Shown one piece after another: positions 35,551 through 47,800 of a DNA stretch of 64,000 nucleotides (its first letter is position 1; each line of letters opens with the position of its first letter). The DNA comes from Phallus indusiatus (Eukaryota; Basidiomycota; Agaricomycetes; Phallales; Phallaceae), in contig JAQFWX010000038.1 of assembly GCA_027605045.1 (NCBI GenBank), forward strand, positions 310,001-374,000. The letters run 5' to 3'. The translations under genes and the position numbers were made by a program. Below the pieces are notes generated by a model. That model was not told where the DNA came from. It saw nothing but the letters and a program-made list of their open reading frames with translations, and did not search any database.

Positions 35551-36730
35551 CGAAATTGAGAGGGAAGAAGTTTAGCATGAGAGGGTATCAGAGCAGCGAC
35601 TTTGAATTGCAGTGATTGGGTAGCATCTGAGCCAGCATCTCAATTCCCAGAACAGCTCAGTCTCTGATGCCAAGCGACCAACATGATTTCGAGTCGATGT
35701 TCTCCTCTTGTTATTGTTGTTTTGTTTCTGAATATAACTCAGAAGACGGTTTGAATAGTTCTTCGTGGAAGCCCATAGGATTGAGTGACACTAGTTGACT
35801 GGGTCGCGCCAGTGTGCCGATAACTTTTTTTTTAACTGAGATGAGCGCCGTGTTCAAAGATTGAAATTTGAAACTGCCAGTCGGCGGCAGTGGGCACTTC
35901 CTTGCCACATTACATAATTGTTGGCCAGTGCACGTACAGGCTTATTCAGAGAAACCGAGCAATAGAATAAAGTGTATTTCTCATTAGTAATGATGCTTAA
36001 GCGAATGTTGCCCGAGAAGGCCTCCATAGGTACTCGGGTACCCCGCTGAATAGAGGTTTTACATGCGATGATAGACATCGTCCATAGACTCCTGTTCTGT
36101 ATATCATGTTCAAAACGATGTTTCGTTTGAAAAGTAAGCTCAAACTTGTCTTGGATTCTTTGTTAGCAAGTATTTTTGAGTCGTGATTGTATCTGTTTAG
36201 GGGAATGCGATCATCCTTAGTAACCAAGACATCGCCGTATCCAATGTCATAGCACTTTTCAATGGTGTAATTCACACTCATGCGCAGCAACGGATATTTG
36301 ATCAAATTGACGCGACATGATAGTGAACTCAATCGCTTCTTACAATAGAGTCTTCGAGCAGATACTACATACAATCCTCGAACTAGAGGTTGCTCACTCT
36401 CACCACTCCGCGCGACACCATGGGCGACCAATCGGGGACTCTCACGTTTGTTAGTCGTTAGAAGGAAACATTTTTATCCGACCCAATTGTAAGGTCGTAC
36501 TTTCCGATCCCAATAAATGATTATGCAAGGGATATAACAGTTCCGAATACTAGATTACACGCGTCATGGAGGGATGAAAAATTTGGTATACACAACCCCT
36601 CATGCCAACGTTGGGGCACTTTCGTCTTTGCCCAGGATTGCGGCGGGTTGTAAATGAAGAACTTCTCTTCACGCTGTCGAATTCCGGAAACAGCCCCTGG
36701 TTTCAGACAATATATTTATAATCCACGCCT
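35551..36730. other. Intergenic, no supported gene
   Basis: Upstream flank of GT31 copy 2, then sequence with short unrelated open frames (for example 35997-36431 minus) lacking recognisable domains or splice logic. Confidence 0.35.
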
Positions 36731-37036
36731 TCAACCTTCAAATTCTTCAAGGACTTTTTGTCTATTCAAAGACCCGTCTGAGATATACACCACACCATGA
36801 CGCATTCTCGACGTTCTTGAACTATCACCATCCCTTCGGATAATTGAGATTGGATCAGCATGTGAAGCCGGGCCTACGATTTCCTTATTCAAAAAAAAAA
36901 ATCTCTTCTCTAAAGACTGTTCACTTACCACGTCTGCGACTGCACTGTCTTTTTTCCAGTGTTTCAAATTTTCCGCTACGTCAAATTTATGGCTTTCACC
37001 CCTAGAACGTGAACCGTGAATGTATCGCGAGTCCAT
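36731..37036 (-). CDS. Possible small protein gene, unrecognised
   Basis: Two exons fit well: 36929-37036 (36 codons) ends at a strong GTAAGTGAAC donor, and 36731-36883 (51 codons including stop) begins after a T-rich tract and AAG acceptor. The intron of only 45 bp keeps phase 0. The 86-residue product is hydrophilic, with segments such as GESHKFDVAENLKHWKKD and SRMRHGVVYISDGS. It has no signal peptide, cysteine pattern or known motif. The frame extends upstream of the chosen ATG, so the start may be wrong or it may be the last part of a decayed gene. Confidence 0.35.
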   Translation of the reverse strand: MDSRYIHGSRSRGESHKFDVAENLKHWKKDSAVADVVSEQSLEKRFFFLNKEIVGPASHADPISIIRRDGDSSRTSRMRHGVVYISDGSLNRQKVLEEFEG

Positions 37037-38758
37037 ACATCCTAATACCGAGGCTGAGCATAATTCCTCGCCCCTAACTCCACAGGTAGAGCGTAGAAAT
37101 TGACCCGGGTGATCATTGTACAAAACAGTCTTCCGATCCGATTTTTGACGACACGCGGGAACGCCCAGTTAGAGACATACAAATTCTTACTATGGGATCA
37201 ACGCTGAGGACAAAACCGGCTTGACGCATCTGGAATTTGCAAGACCCGAGGACTCTTCATTTACAGATTCAAAAGATGGTTGGGGGAAGTCAGAAATTTT
37301 TTGATAGGTTTGAATTGGCTTTGCGTTACAAATATAATTGCAGGTGAATGACTTGCTAGAGTAGTACTGGTATAATGTAAGTAACCTAGCTATGGAAGTG
37401 AAACAATAATTAAACGACGCACCTATTCAATCCTCAGGCTCAGACATCATATTGGTTTCAAGGACGACAAATATAGCCTGGTGAAGACTTGATGTGAAAC
37501 GTCAGAATAATTCGTATCGCGAGTAATTTAATGGATCCAAGGTTCGGATTTCCACAACGTGTGGGTCGTCGGTCAACAAAAGAATTTAGCCTCCGTTCAA
37601 CAATATACCAATATATGTGGCAGACAGTTTAGTTTGGTCTTTAATAAATTGCTCTTCGATGAAGCGGAGAATAATTTCCTTCCGTGCCGGGAACAGTAGT
37701 TGATTATTAAAAACTCCCATCGCGGAATGACGATGAAAGGATCAACTACGTCATACAATAAACCGGAGTTATTCGCTATATACACACGTACATAAGTAAT
37801 ATACGAAAGTTTACGTCGGATGTGCGTCGCCGGCCTGACCCTGTTTTATCATGATGGCAGCTGAAAGACGGATCTTGGCATTAAATGTTTATGAGCGCGT
37901 TCCGTGACCCGTCCTGGAACGCATAGTATGTATAATATACGTATAAAACGTTTGTCGAATCACATTCAGATAATTGTGTTTAGATGACAATCGACCACGA
38001 TGCTCGTCGGATTTTTATTACAGTCGGCATCAAATAATATGATTGCACTTTGATGAGAATGGTTAAGGGAAGGAAGTATATAGCGTACAATAGCGCGGGA
38101 TATCGATGGTACCTTATGCCTTTATTTATTATGGACCGTGTACTTGTGGTATCAATGTTCGGAGATATGTCGTGATTACGCGTGTTTGGAATGACCTCGA
38201 GACCCGATTCGTGAGGATGTTTTCTTGGGTAGGCACTGGCGAAGGAGAACCCAATACATGCCATTGGGACATGGGCACCAGCAATGAGATGGAACGAGAG
38301 CCAGTCAGTGCCAGCCAGCACAAAATTAAAAATGTGTATGTAATCAATAATAAAACGGTCGGCTGCTGACACGGAACCACATGACCACATGGGAAAGTGA
38401 CCGAGTCCGTACGTTTCCAGGCTGTTAGTCATCATCCAGGAGCTGGGGCATTCCTCTGTGGAAGGAGCAGAAAACTGAACAATTTATGTAGATGTGAAAA
38501 TTGTTTTCAACTCAATAAAAATTTACAAAAAAAAAGATTCAGAAAAAAGGACACAGGTTATATAATCTTGTGGGTGTCGATGGGTGGTCGGGGCACATAA
38601 CCGGGTGTCGGAATCGAATTGGCCTTCACGCGTCGCGTTACTCTCCTCTCACGCATCTTTCCCTTCTTCCTCGTCGTCCCTTCCGTCTTCAAACAACATT
38701 CTCCTCGTTGTCTAGCACAGCGGGCCCGCACACACTCCCACACCCTTGTTCTCGCATC
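37037..38758. other. Intergenic before the Whi5/Nrm1-like gene
   Basis: No supported gene. Overlapping open frames on both strands near 38000-38400 have no domain. The final ~150 bases (about 38620-38758) turn C/T-rich, like a promoter/leader of the downstream plus-strand gene. Confidence 0.4.
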
Positions 38759-40714
38759 ATGCAAGCACATATTTCTCCCTCGCCATCGTCCACAATGACC
38801 ACCCCATCGCCCACTTTTCCCTTCCGACAGCCCTCGGAACTTGCGGATCCTCTCGATATTGACGATTTGGATCCCAAAGAACGTGAAGAACGTCAGAAAG
38901 CTGTTCAGAAATTCCTTGAACGCGCTGAATTCTCAAAGGTTGGTGATCTTTTTGGTCTCTCTTTTGATCCCACTTGTTCCATTTTCCCCGTTGGGTTTCG
39001 TCACGCTGTGAGCCTGGGTGTTCCCTCGCGCCATGTTCCCCCTCAACGACGGCGCGTAGGACGCGTCGCTCTGTGCAAATACTTTCCTCTTCATATCATC
39101 ATACATCTTCCTTACTTTTTCTTCTGTATTTTTTCCCCACTATTTTGCTTTTTTAATTGCACACGAGGGGAAGGAACTCATTTCTCTGGAATGCAATCTC
39201 GCTGACACGTCTCTTTTTCAATCTAGCTAACACGCGCTTTGCGCGCCCGACTTTCTTATGCCAGCTACAAAGCAACACATAACCTTTCACATGTACCCTT
39301 ACCCGTCCTCGAAGATAGGATCCAATCACCCTCTCCCGCCCCGTCACCCACCCCGACTCCGCCCAGTCCGTCCAAGCGTCGTAGTGCTCCCGCAGCAACA
39401 ACAATGCCTCCTCCGGGTTCTCCTCCCAACAATCTATATTCTGCTCTTCTCGGAGCACCGCCCCAGAAACGCCCTCGACATATATATGGTCCCGCTCTCA
39501 CCTCATCCCTCTCCTCCACCTCCATATCACCCTCCCATTCCCCAACGCCCGCCGATCTTCTATCAGCCTATTCAACAACACCCACCCCGGCTCCTCCAGC
39601 TACTCCTAGAAGCAAAGCACGCCCGGGCTCTAGCGCAGCCATGTCATCATCTTCCTCAGCCAACTTATCTGGCAACAACGGCGGCGGTGGCGGCTCCTCG
39701 GCTACTCTACCCCCGTCCCCTTTTAGCAGTGCGACCGGTCGAACAGTGCGCAACGCCATGCACGGGCGTACACGGAGTACGCTTACTGAAAAGGAGGATA
39801 TGAATGCCGCGGCGACGTTGACGGCTCTCATGTACACCAACAGGGCATCGCCCCGTCAGAGCCAACAACAGCCGCAACCGCAGCAGCAACAACAACAACA
39901 ACAGTCATCAGCCCATCTTCAGCCCAATACGAATACGCTCTCTGTTTCAGGAGGAGATTTGGGTATCGCTCGTTCGACAACTCCGATATCAAACACCAAG
40001 TCAAGCGAGGATGCGGATGCTGCGGAATTGATGCTTTATCTTGCTACCAGCCCATCACCCGCGCGTCCGACCACCAGCAGTATGCCGCGTCGAACGAATA
40101 CTACAATGGGTCGCATTCTGTTCGCGGGTGCCGGTGAAGGTGAAGATTCCGCTGCTGCTTCTGCTTCTGGGTCTGGGTCTGGATACGTCGGTGGTGGTGC
40201 TTTACTGAGCGGTACTGGTTCTTCTTCCTCTACAAGTCCTACTGGAAGAAACGGACGATCACATCATATGCATCCGGACGGGGACGGTGTAGTAGATATG
40301 ATGGATATTGACGACAGAGGAGATGGCGTAGCAACTCCCATCTTGACCTTCAGCCAATCTTCTCAAGAATCCGCAGCCTCAGTATCGTCGACGTCGTCTT
40401 CGTCTGTGCTTGCTCCTCCCCCACCGTTGCTCCGAAGTCCTGCCCTTCCTTTTGGATCACCAACAACAAAGTCTTCATCTACCTTTGGCGCCTCGAGGAA
40501 ACTATTCATAGACGGTGAAGACACGCGACGAATCATGGGCCTGGCGACGGGTACATACTCTTCTTCTCCTTCTCCTTCTCCAGGCTCACAACAGCCGCAT
40601 AACCGCGACGGCAGTGCAAGCGCAAGCAACAACCTCAACAGAAACACTACGAACGCAAACTCGAGTAGCGGGTTCACGTTGGGAAAGGGTATAGATCTGG
40701 TAGAGGCCAAGTGA
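38759..40714 (+). CDS. Whi5/Nrm1-like transcriptional repressor candidate
   Basis: Two exons, 38759-38938 and 39227-40714, flank a long 288 bp intron and encode 555 residues. The end of exon 1 (DLDPKEREERQKAVQKFLERAEFSK) joins a short basic-hydrophobic motif, LTRALRARLSYASYKATHNLS, at about residues 61-80. This resembles the GTB motif by which Whi5, Srl3 and Nrm1 bind SBF/MBF (G1/S) transcription factors. A second conserved-looking stretch, DADAAELMLYLATSPSP, near residue 260, recalls C-terminal motifs of this family. Most of the rest is disordered: Ser/Pro/Thr-rich with many SP/TP sites (possible CDK targets), a Gln run near residue 220 and Gly/Ser repeats. If the assignment holds, it would repress G1/S genes in the nucleus. 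Similarity was judged by eye on short motifs only. Confidence 0.65.
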
Positions 40715-43392
40715 CAATGGAAGACGAGGTGGGCGAGGTGGTGATGATGGTGATGAAATGCTCTTTCGCGTGTCTGACAGCTAACAGCGACACGCGAATG
40801 CTGGCGAGTGGAGTGGCGACAATGTGCCAACTGTACGTTTCTGTCTTACAGCTCTTTGTATAATGTTCGGTTGTACTTATTGCTCTCTTTTCCATACGCG
40901 TTGTCATTATATGCTATCTCTAGCTTTCAATATTCTTGTAAAACCTCTACTTTAAAAATAGGATCTGAAAACGTGTCCTATTGTCGATCGTTTCAGTCAT
41001 TGCAAGCCGGGTTGGTTTCAGCGTTTTCGCTGCCCACTATATATATCATCATCACGAAGATTTCGTTCCGTTCGTCGCGTATTCCCTTTGTCACCGAAGT
41101 CTTTCCACCCATCCTTATGTTCACCCACTCGACCACCTTTGATCACGCTCACATCTATCCACAATTACAATCAAACATTCACACAAAGTCTTGCCCCAAA
41201 ACGAAACCAAACGGACAATCTTCATTTTCTCTCTCTCTTCTTGGGCTTTTTCCTTTGACACGTGGAAGTAACAAGTTAACACTATCCGACACACACTTCT
41301 TGGCAACGCAACTGCACGTCTCGCTCAGCAATATCTAATATTATTCACGTGAAACACACGTCCTCAGGCTTCAACACATCGCAAACAACTAACATTCCCA
41401 ATCTCAATCGTTGACATAGGTCAACCTGAGTCAAACTTCAGCTTCAGCTTCTTAGCTCCAAATATCGCTTCATTCGTATGAAAGCACGCGCATGTTCCGT
41501 CGTCGGAGGCCTTCATGCATCATGTTCTGCCCCGCGACCTGCTACACACAAACCTGGATTCCACATCAAGCTCTGCTGTAACACCTCCGTGCGCGAATCT
41601 CCATTACAACACGCATTATCATTATGACCGCTCCACTCGAATTCCGGCGTTATCCTTCGTGACAGTTGGCGCATCGTACCGGCAACTCGAACGGCGAACT
41701 GTATAAATAACTGCACCACCACCACCACCAACACCATCACACAGCCTTTCCTCGTTCATATATCAGATCCGATCCTCTCCGTCTCGCAACGCATTTATCC
41801 TGCGTGCGACCGGTATTGTGTTTTTATTACACAGCGCTTATCCATCAAAGGAAACAAGAAATGATCTGATGCTTTTGAGATCATCATATCATCTTCCTCT
41901 ATGCCACTATCCATCCTCCCCAGAACCAATTATTTTCTTTTTTCCCTTGGAACAAACCTATCACCTTCTCGGCATCCTATGACCTGGTCCGATTTGGGCA
42001 TTTTGGAAATCAAATCATCTTTTTTTGTGATTAACGTATCCATATACGTAACACACTTCATCTCATTTCCGTAAACTATAAACACCGGACTTCGTCCCCA
42101 CATCTTGTCTCCCGTCCTGTTCGATATTGTCCCACTATTAATCCATGTTTTTTCTTGTCTTTTATCATTTTGTTTTCATTTCATATTTTCATCATTCCTT
42201 TTCGATTTTCTACGACGATATGTGATATAGGAAGGGAAGCGGTGAACTTGGACTAGATTTTATTTTTCTTTTACTTCGGATAGTGTGTCATGTATGTGTT
42301 GATTATATTTAGACGGTCATGTATGTTAGGTAATTTAGTAAGCTCAGGATAAATATTGCCTATGAGATTTATTATTCTATCGATAGATATTATTTATTGC
42401 TATCCGTTTGCATCAACAAATGTATACATGATATATCCAAACCGATTGAGATATTATAGGGATATCATTTGTCGTCTGGGTCAACATCACTACCGCTTTG
42501 TCTCGCCACTAAATTTATCACTAGAATATATTTTTTGTTCAGCTCAATTGCGTATCGACATCTTCTGGTTCGTACAATGGCACTCGAGTCAACTTTCAAA
42601 GCCCGATAATCGACACTCCCACCCAAATACATTCACCCAAATATCTCCCCTCGAGCGTCTGCTGTACTCCCTAGCGGCTGGGAATCTTGCAGAACGAACT
42701 TCCCTCTCGCCTTTTACTAGAGGAAACCGTGCGAGGTTCTCAATATAGTCGTCTTAGGAATTTTTCGGATGATCGGTTTCAACTGATTCTATATTACTTT
42801 TTTTTTTTTCGTTCAGAGTTTTTTTGTACATATATGAAAAAGATTTCACTGATCTATTGTCGATGATACATTGGCGTATAATCAAACAGGCCTGGTAAGG
42901 ATTCCTCATTTCACTTCTAGATTGAGCACTGAAGAATCATGGAAAGAAGACAAAACTACGCCTTTTAATTTCTGCATTAATAATTCGCGGCATGAACACG
43001 TAAGAGTTGTGCCCTTCTTTGCTCTCGGTTTTCTACTTTTAAAAGTAATGCATAGTACCCTTGCATGACCCTGACTTCTCAGTTCTCAACTCAATTACAT
43101 CAAGATGAGGAACCATTAAGAATTCCAGAGCGGAGGCCCGTTCCCATCCTTTTCGACTACTAATAGTAGACTTAGTTTTCACAAAGGTTCTCGGCACGCA
43201 TTAGAAATTCATTCACAATCGTTCATGTTATCCAGTATGGCAACTTCTGATACGTCACAATGTAAAACTTGGCGAGGCGTGGATCTGGTTAATACGTTGG
43301 CTTTGTCAATAAAAGCCAGTGCCCTTTCAGTCGATTGATTGATCTCTCTTCACTCTTCTACACCTTCTTCAGAGAGTCATCCACCGATTTTT
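40715..43392. other. Long 3' UTR/intergenic stretch, T-rich
   Basis: About 2.7 kb with no supported gene. 41400-42300 is C/T-rich with runs such as caccaccaccaccacc (41713-41730) and many T tracts. A T-run occurs at about 42800. It may contain a long 3' UTR or a non-coding transcript; no fold or family was recognised. Confidence 0.4.
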
Positions 43393-44669
43393 ATGCCCAC
43401 GTTTAGAGTTTGGAAGTGGGCGCCAGCTAATGAAACGCTCGCAATCATTGAAGAGGAGAGGCTGAACTTCGCAGGAATCAGTTTGGGTGCCGTTGGCTAC
43501 GGTGAGTTTTGCTTCACAGCCCAATCTAATAACTCTCACGTTCTATCGTTACCCCAGGTGTTCATGCAACGCTCTACTTCTATACTCTTTCCTTCTTACT
43601 TCATTCACTAAAACAATTCAAAAGCTATGGCACGCATCATAACACACGAAGCATTAGCACATGGATAATGATCGTATATATTACTACAAATTTTGCCATA
43701 GGTTCAATTGGAAATGCGGTCAATATTAAATTCAACGAAGAGCAGTTCATTGACGATAGGGACTTTCCGGGTGGTCCTGTTGCATACTCGCGAGCGGCTG
43801 ATAGCAACAAACTGAATTCAATAGGGTTTTGCCTCTACGTTATCAATACGTGGTTACAGGATGGTTTACTCGTAAGTTCTGACGACACGCAAGTAAATAC
43901 TGAACTTAAAAACTAACAGTCTGATCAACTGAACTATTAGTTATATCGCTTTTGGGTGATCGTTACCCCCAAACCTTGGCTGTTCGCCATCCCGGGCTTG
44001 TCTTATCTAGCATCCATCAGTATGTCCAAAGAGAAAAAAAAACCATCACGGTCATCTACTTTAATTCATTTCATTTTCCATTCCACAGCTATGTCCATCC
44101 TTCTTCTTATCCAATTCACAGGACACGCTGCAGGATTCTTCTCGCATGCAGGCGTAAACTTTGGCTTAGCCTTCTGGTCCACTTCTATTGCCACAACTCT
44201 ATTCGTAACCACGTGTGTCGTCACCCGTCTTTTAGTATTACGATCTCGCATCAAAAGAATACTATCAAAGGGACACCACCAGATTTACGTATCTCTATCA
44301 ACCGTCTGTATCGAATCGGCAATCCTATATACCAGCGTTGCTCTTGTTTTCATTATTAATTACGCGAAAAATACTCCAGAAACAGATCTGATGCTACCCT
44401 TGCTAGGTCAAGTCCAGGTAATTACGGTTTTCTCCGTAATATCATAAATCAATAAATAACTTTTTTACCAGTCTATTGCTCCTTTATTGATCACGCTTCG
44501 CTTGGCTCAAGGGAGTGCATTGACAAGTCAGACCATGAAAGATACCCTGGCTGAAGTAGAGTCAAGCCTTGTCATGGCTCCGTCATCCACAATTACCGCT
44601 GTCACCGGTTCTAATCAACAAGATCTCGCTGGCGGTTTTTGTTCAAAATCACTTGACGCCACGATATAG
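43393..44669 (+). CDS. Seven-helix membrane protein of unknown function
   Basis: Five exons are inferred: 43393-43501, 43558-43871, one starting at 43941, then two more after introns near 44022-44088 and 44416-44470; the stop is at 44667-44669. The protein starts MPTFRVWKW and carries about seven hydrophobic segments, for example LYFYTLSFLLHSL, WIMIVYITTNFAIGSIG, FCLYVINTWLQDGLLLYRFW, LASI-MSILLLIQF and FWSTSIATTLFVTTCVV. The pattern (YRFW after helix 3, VTRLLVLRSRI after helix 5, a Ser/Thr-rich cytoplasmic tail) is common in a large Agaricomycete family of 7TM proteins with no assigned role. It is not a clear pheromone receptor. It ends 205 bp from the end of the convergent flippase gene. 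Confidence 0.75.
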
Positions 44670-44874
44670 ACTTGTGGTTCAGAAACTTCTTGAATGTTGC
44701 AATGCAATGTATAGATAGTAACTAATTAAGCAAAATTCTGCATATACATCCCCCCGATTCAAATAACGATACATACATGTACCAATACTTGATACATATA
44801 AGACACAACAGTGAAACAATAACTGAAAAAAGCTAGTGTAGAAAACAAGATGAAGGAATGCATTCTTATAAATA

Positions 44875-47800
44875 CTATATATCCCGAGAAGATGATGGAT
44901 GTTTTGAAGGAGAGCGAATATTTTTAAACGTCCGTTTGATCCCCGAGAACAAAGGTTTCTTTCCCATGGATTTACGACGCTCGGATAAATTGCTTTGCAC
45001 ACGGCGAAGATGGACACCGCCTTCCTCCGCTGCAAAATCGAACCCACGGTTTGAAATCTGTGCACCACCCAAACTCATATCAGTCATACTCCGATTAAAA
45101 TGCTCGTAAGACAACGATCTCGTTTCTCCAAGAATTTGCATAGGAACCGCGTTGATTGTTGTTCTGTTGAGTGTCGCATCATCGTCAAATGAAGGCATTG
45201 TGTTATTTGTAGATCTGTTGATGATGGGATAACCGGAGAAGTCCGCGTGAGGGTTGCGTTTCTGGATTTCTTTCAATATATCAATATCAGTTGGTCGCCA
45301 TGTTTGTTGTACGGCTTTGTAAAGGTATCGAGGAAGGAGTGATAGGAGGATAACGAAGGTTACACTGAACCAGAAGATAGGGGATCTGAAAAGGAAATAA
45401 TTGTTGCCACTGGATGATTTTGTTAGGTAACCAATCGAATGAAAATGTTGGCAAAGAACGCTTACTAGACTGTTGTGACAAAAGAGGCAGGGGAAATAGC
45501 AGAATAAATGACCTATATCAATAAGTCAGCACCAACGCGACAGAAGAAAGAATGCTATCGCGTACGGTATATATCCATACAAAAGCGATACCAAAGAAGA
45601 CGGCGAACCACACCCAGCCGGTCCATGCCCAAGTGTTTAAACCGTTGTAGAGATTTGCTATCGTAACGGTAGCAAGTACCATAGCCTTTCAAGAGTTATA
45701 TCGTCAGTATTAACATATCGTTCAGAAAGAATGAATTACATACGGTAGAAAATTCATATATGTACCCATCAAACCCGTCCTCGCGGACAGAGGTACTAGA
45801 ATAAGCGTAGGTGATGAAAAAGTAGATGATAACCGACTTGTCGTAAAGTGAGATTTGAATTGTTATGATCGGATTAGCAAAAGAAAAAAGCCTACCTGAA
45901 GAATCCCGTCCAACATATAGAAAGCGAATATACGAAATCCAAACCACCGTTGCTCTCTCCCATAGCGGTACAACTCAGGTACAGCCATAAGGATATGTGC
46001 ATCTAGTACATGAAAACGAAATTAGCATCCGGGATGGTATTAGTTCCTGTTATATACTAACCTATGAAACGGTCGAAAACTCCAATAGCAATGACTGGGA
46101 AGATTGTAAAAGCAAGATTCCAAAAGAAAAGGTAGGTATATTCGAAGGCCCTAATGTTATATTGAGTTCGTCGATACTCGCCAGAATTCTTATAGGAGGA
46201 GCCTTACTCTTGAGTACTCCATCCACAATAAAGCTGGAACCACCAGAGAACACCGATATAGACGATATTCTTATAGAAGAAGTTTAAGATCCTAAAACAA
46301 AGTTAGGTAAGATGAGGGGAAAGGTTTTCCAATCAGATGGCGTACATGGTACCATTACGTTCATAAGCCCAATGTCCATGAACCAATAATAAGCGTTTCA
46401 GGTATCGAAACTAGGAAAGAAGGGAAAAATCAGAGGAAATATTACGGTTAAGAAAAGATTCATTTCGCCAACCTGTGCAATGGCATAATCCGCAGAATTT
46501 ACAGCTTGCAAGCCTTCTTCACCTCGGATTCCAACTCCAACATGGGCAGTCTGGATCATACTGACATCATTAGCCCCATCGCCGATGGCCAACGTCATGG
46601 TCTGCAATCCGTCTTTCACCAACTTCACGACGAGAGCTTTCTGCAGGGGAGAAACACCGCAACATACGACGGCTAAACATCGAACTCCGATTTTCAGGAG
46701 CAGCTCTTTTGTGAATGGATTATCCAAAGCCTGAAACAAGAATCTCAGCATAGTGACTCCAACCATATATGCATCAGTACGAACATGACCTAGGGCAATA
46801 CCATTGATAACCAAAACAAAATTGGAGCCCTTCGTATGCGACGAGTCGATTGATGCTTTCTTGGATGACCCAGGCATGATTCCGCGAAATCGCGCACTCT
46901 CTGGAAGCTCGATTCCCATGGCCAACACACTCTCGATCATTCCTTCGTCAGGGAAAAATTGATCAACAGCATCGAACATCTGTTGCTCAACAGAAAGCGC
47001 ATCATCATTCCCTGCACGAACAATAATTAAAGTTGAATCGGAGGCTATAAGGTTGGCACTGTAGCCAATAGCTACCGGGCGACATTAACGAGCGCGCCTA
47101 TGATCAAAGGATCTGAATGACAAACCTATGGCAGTCTCCAGTTTATCTCCTGTTAAAACCCACAACTTGATGCCTGCGCGTTTCAAATCGGCAATTGTAT
47201 CTGGAACACCATCTTGAAGTTTGTCTTCTATGGCAGTACCGCCCAGAAGAGTGAAACCCATCTCCATTTCGCTGCTGACAAACTCGACTTTTTCTTCGCG
47301 GTTCTCCAGAGCCACGTTAGCTTCATCATATCGAGCTTCCCACTCTTCATATTCTGCTTCAGAAAGGACTTTGAAGCCAAGACAAAGAGTGCGCAAGCCT
47401 TATCATCATGTTAGCTCGGACTATTGAATATAGGAATTACAAAGTTGACGCACCATCGTTAGCAAATTGATCCAAATGGTGTTGAGTGGCGACCTTGAAT
47501 TCCTCAGATTCATCTTCCCGTAGTCGCGAATAAATGACATTATCAGCGCCTTTACTGAGCACGTAGACATTTCTCTCCGGATCGTCCACTTTGCGAAGTA
47601 TGACACTCATCCTTCTACGCGCACTACTGAATTCCAAAACATTAAGAAGCTCAAATTCCAAAACGTCTTTGCTATATGGAGTCCGAATACGCATAATCTC
47701 GCGCTCTCGACCAAGAAACACGAAACCAACGTCTGCCGCAGCCTGTACCAGTGCGGCCTCATCAGGGCTTTGGGCGTTATATTTGATGCGCTTATCGTCT

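Noticed and set aside
37980..38435. Overlapping open frames on both strands
   Set aside because: Both frames lack domains and have no splice partners; mutual antisense openness suggests chance.
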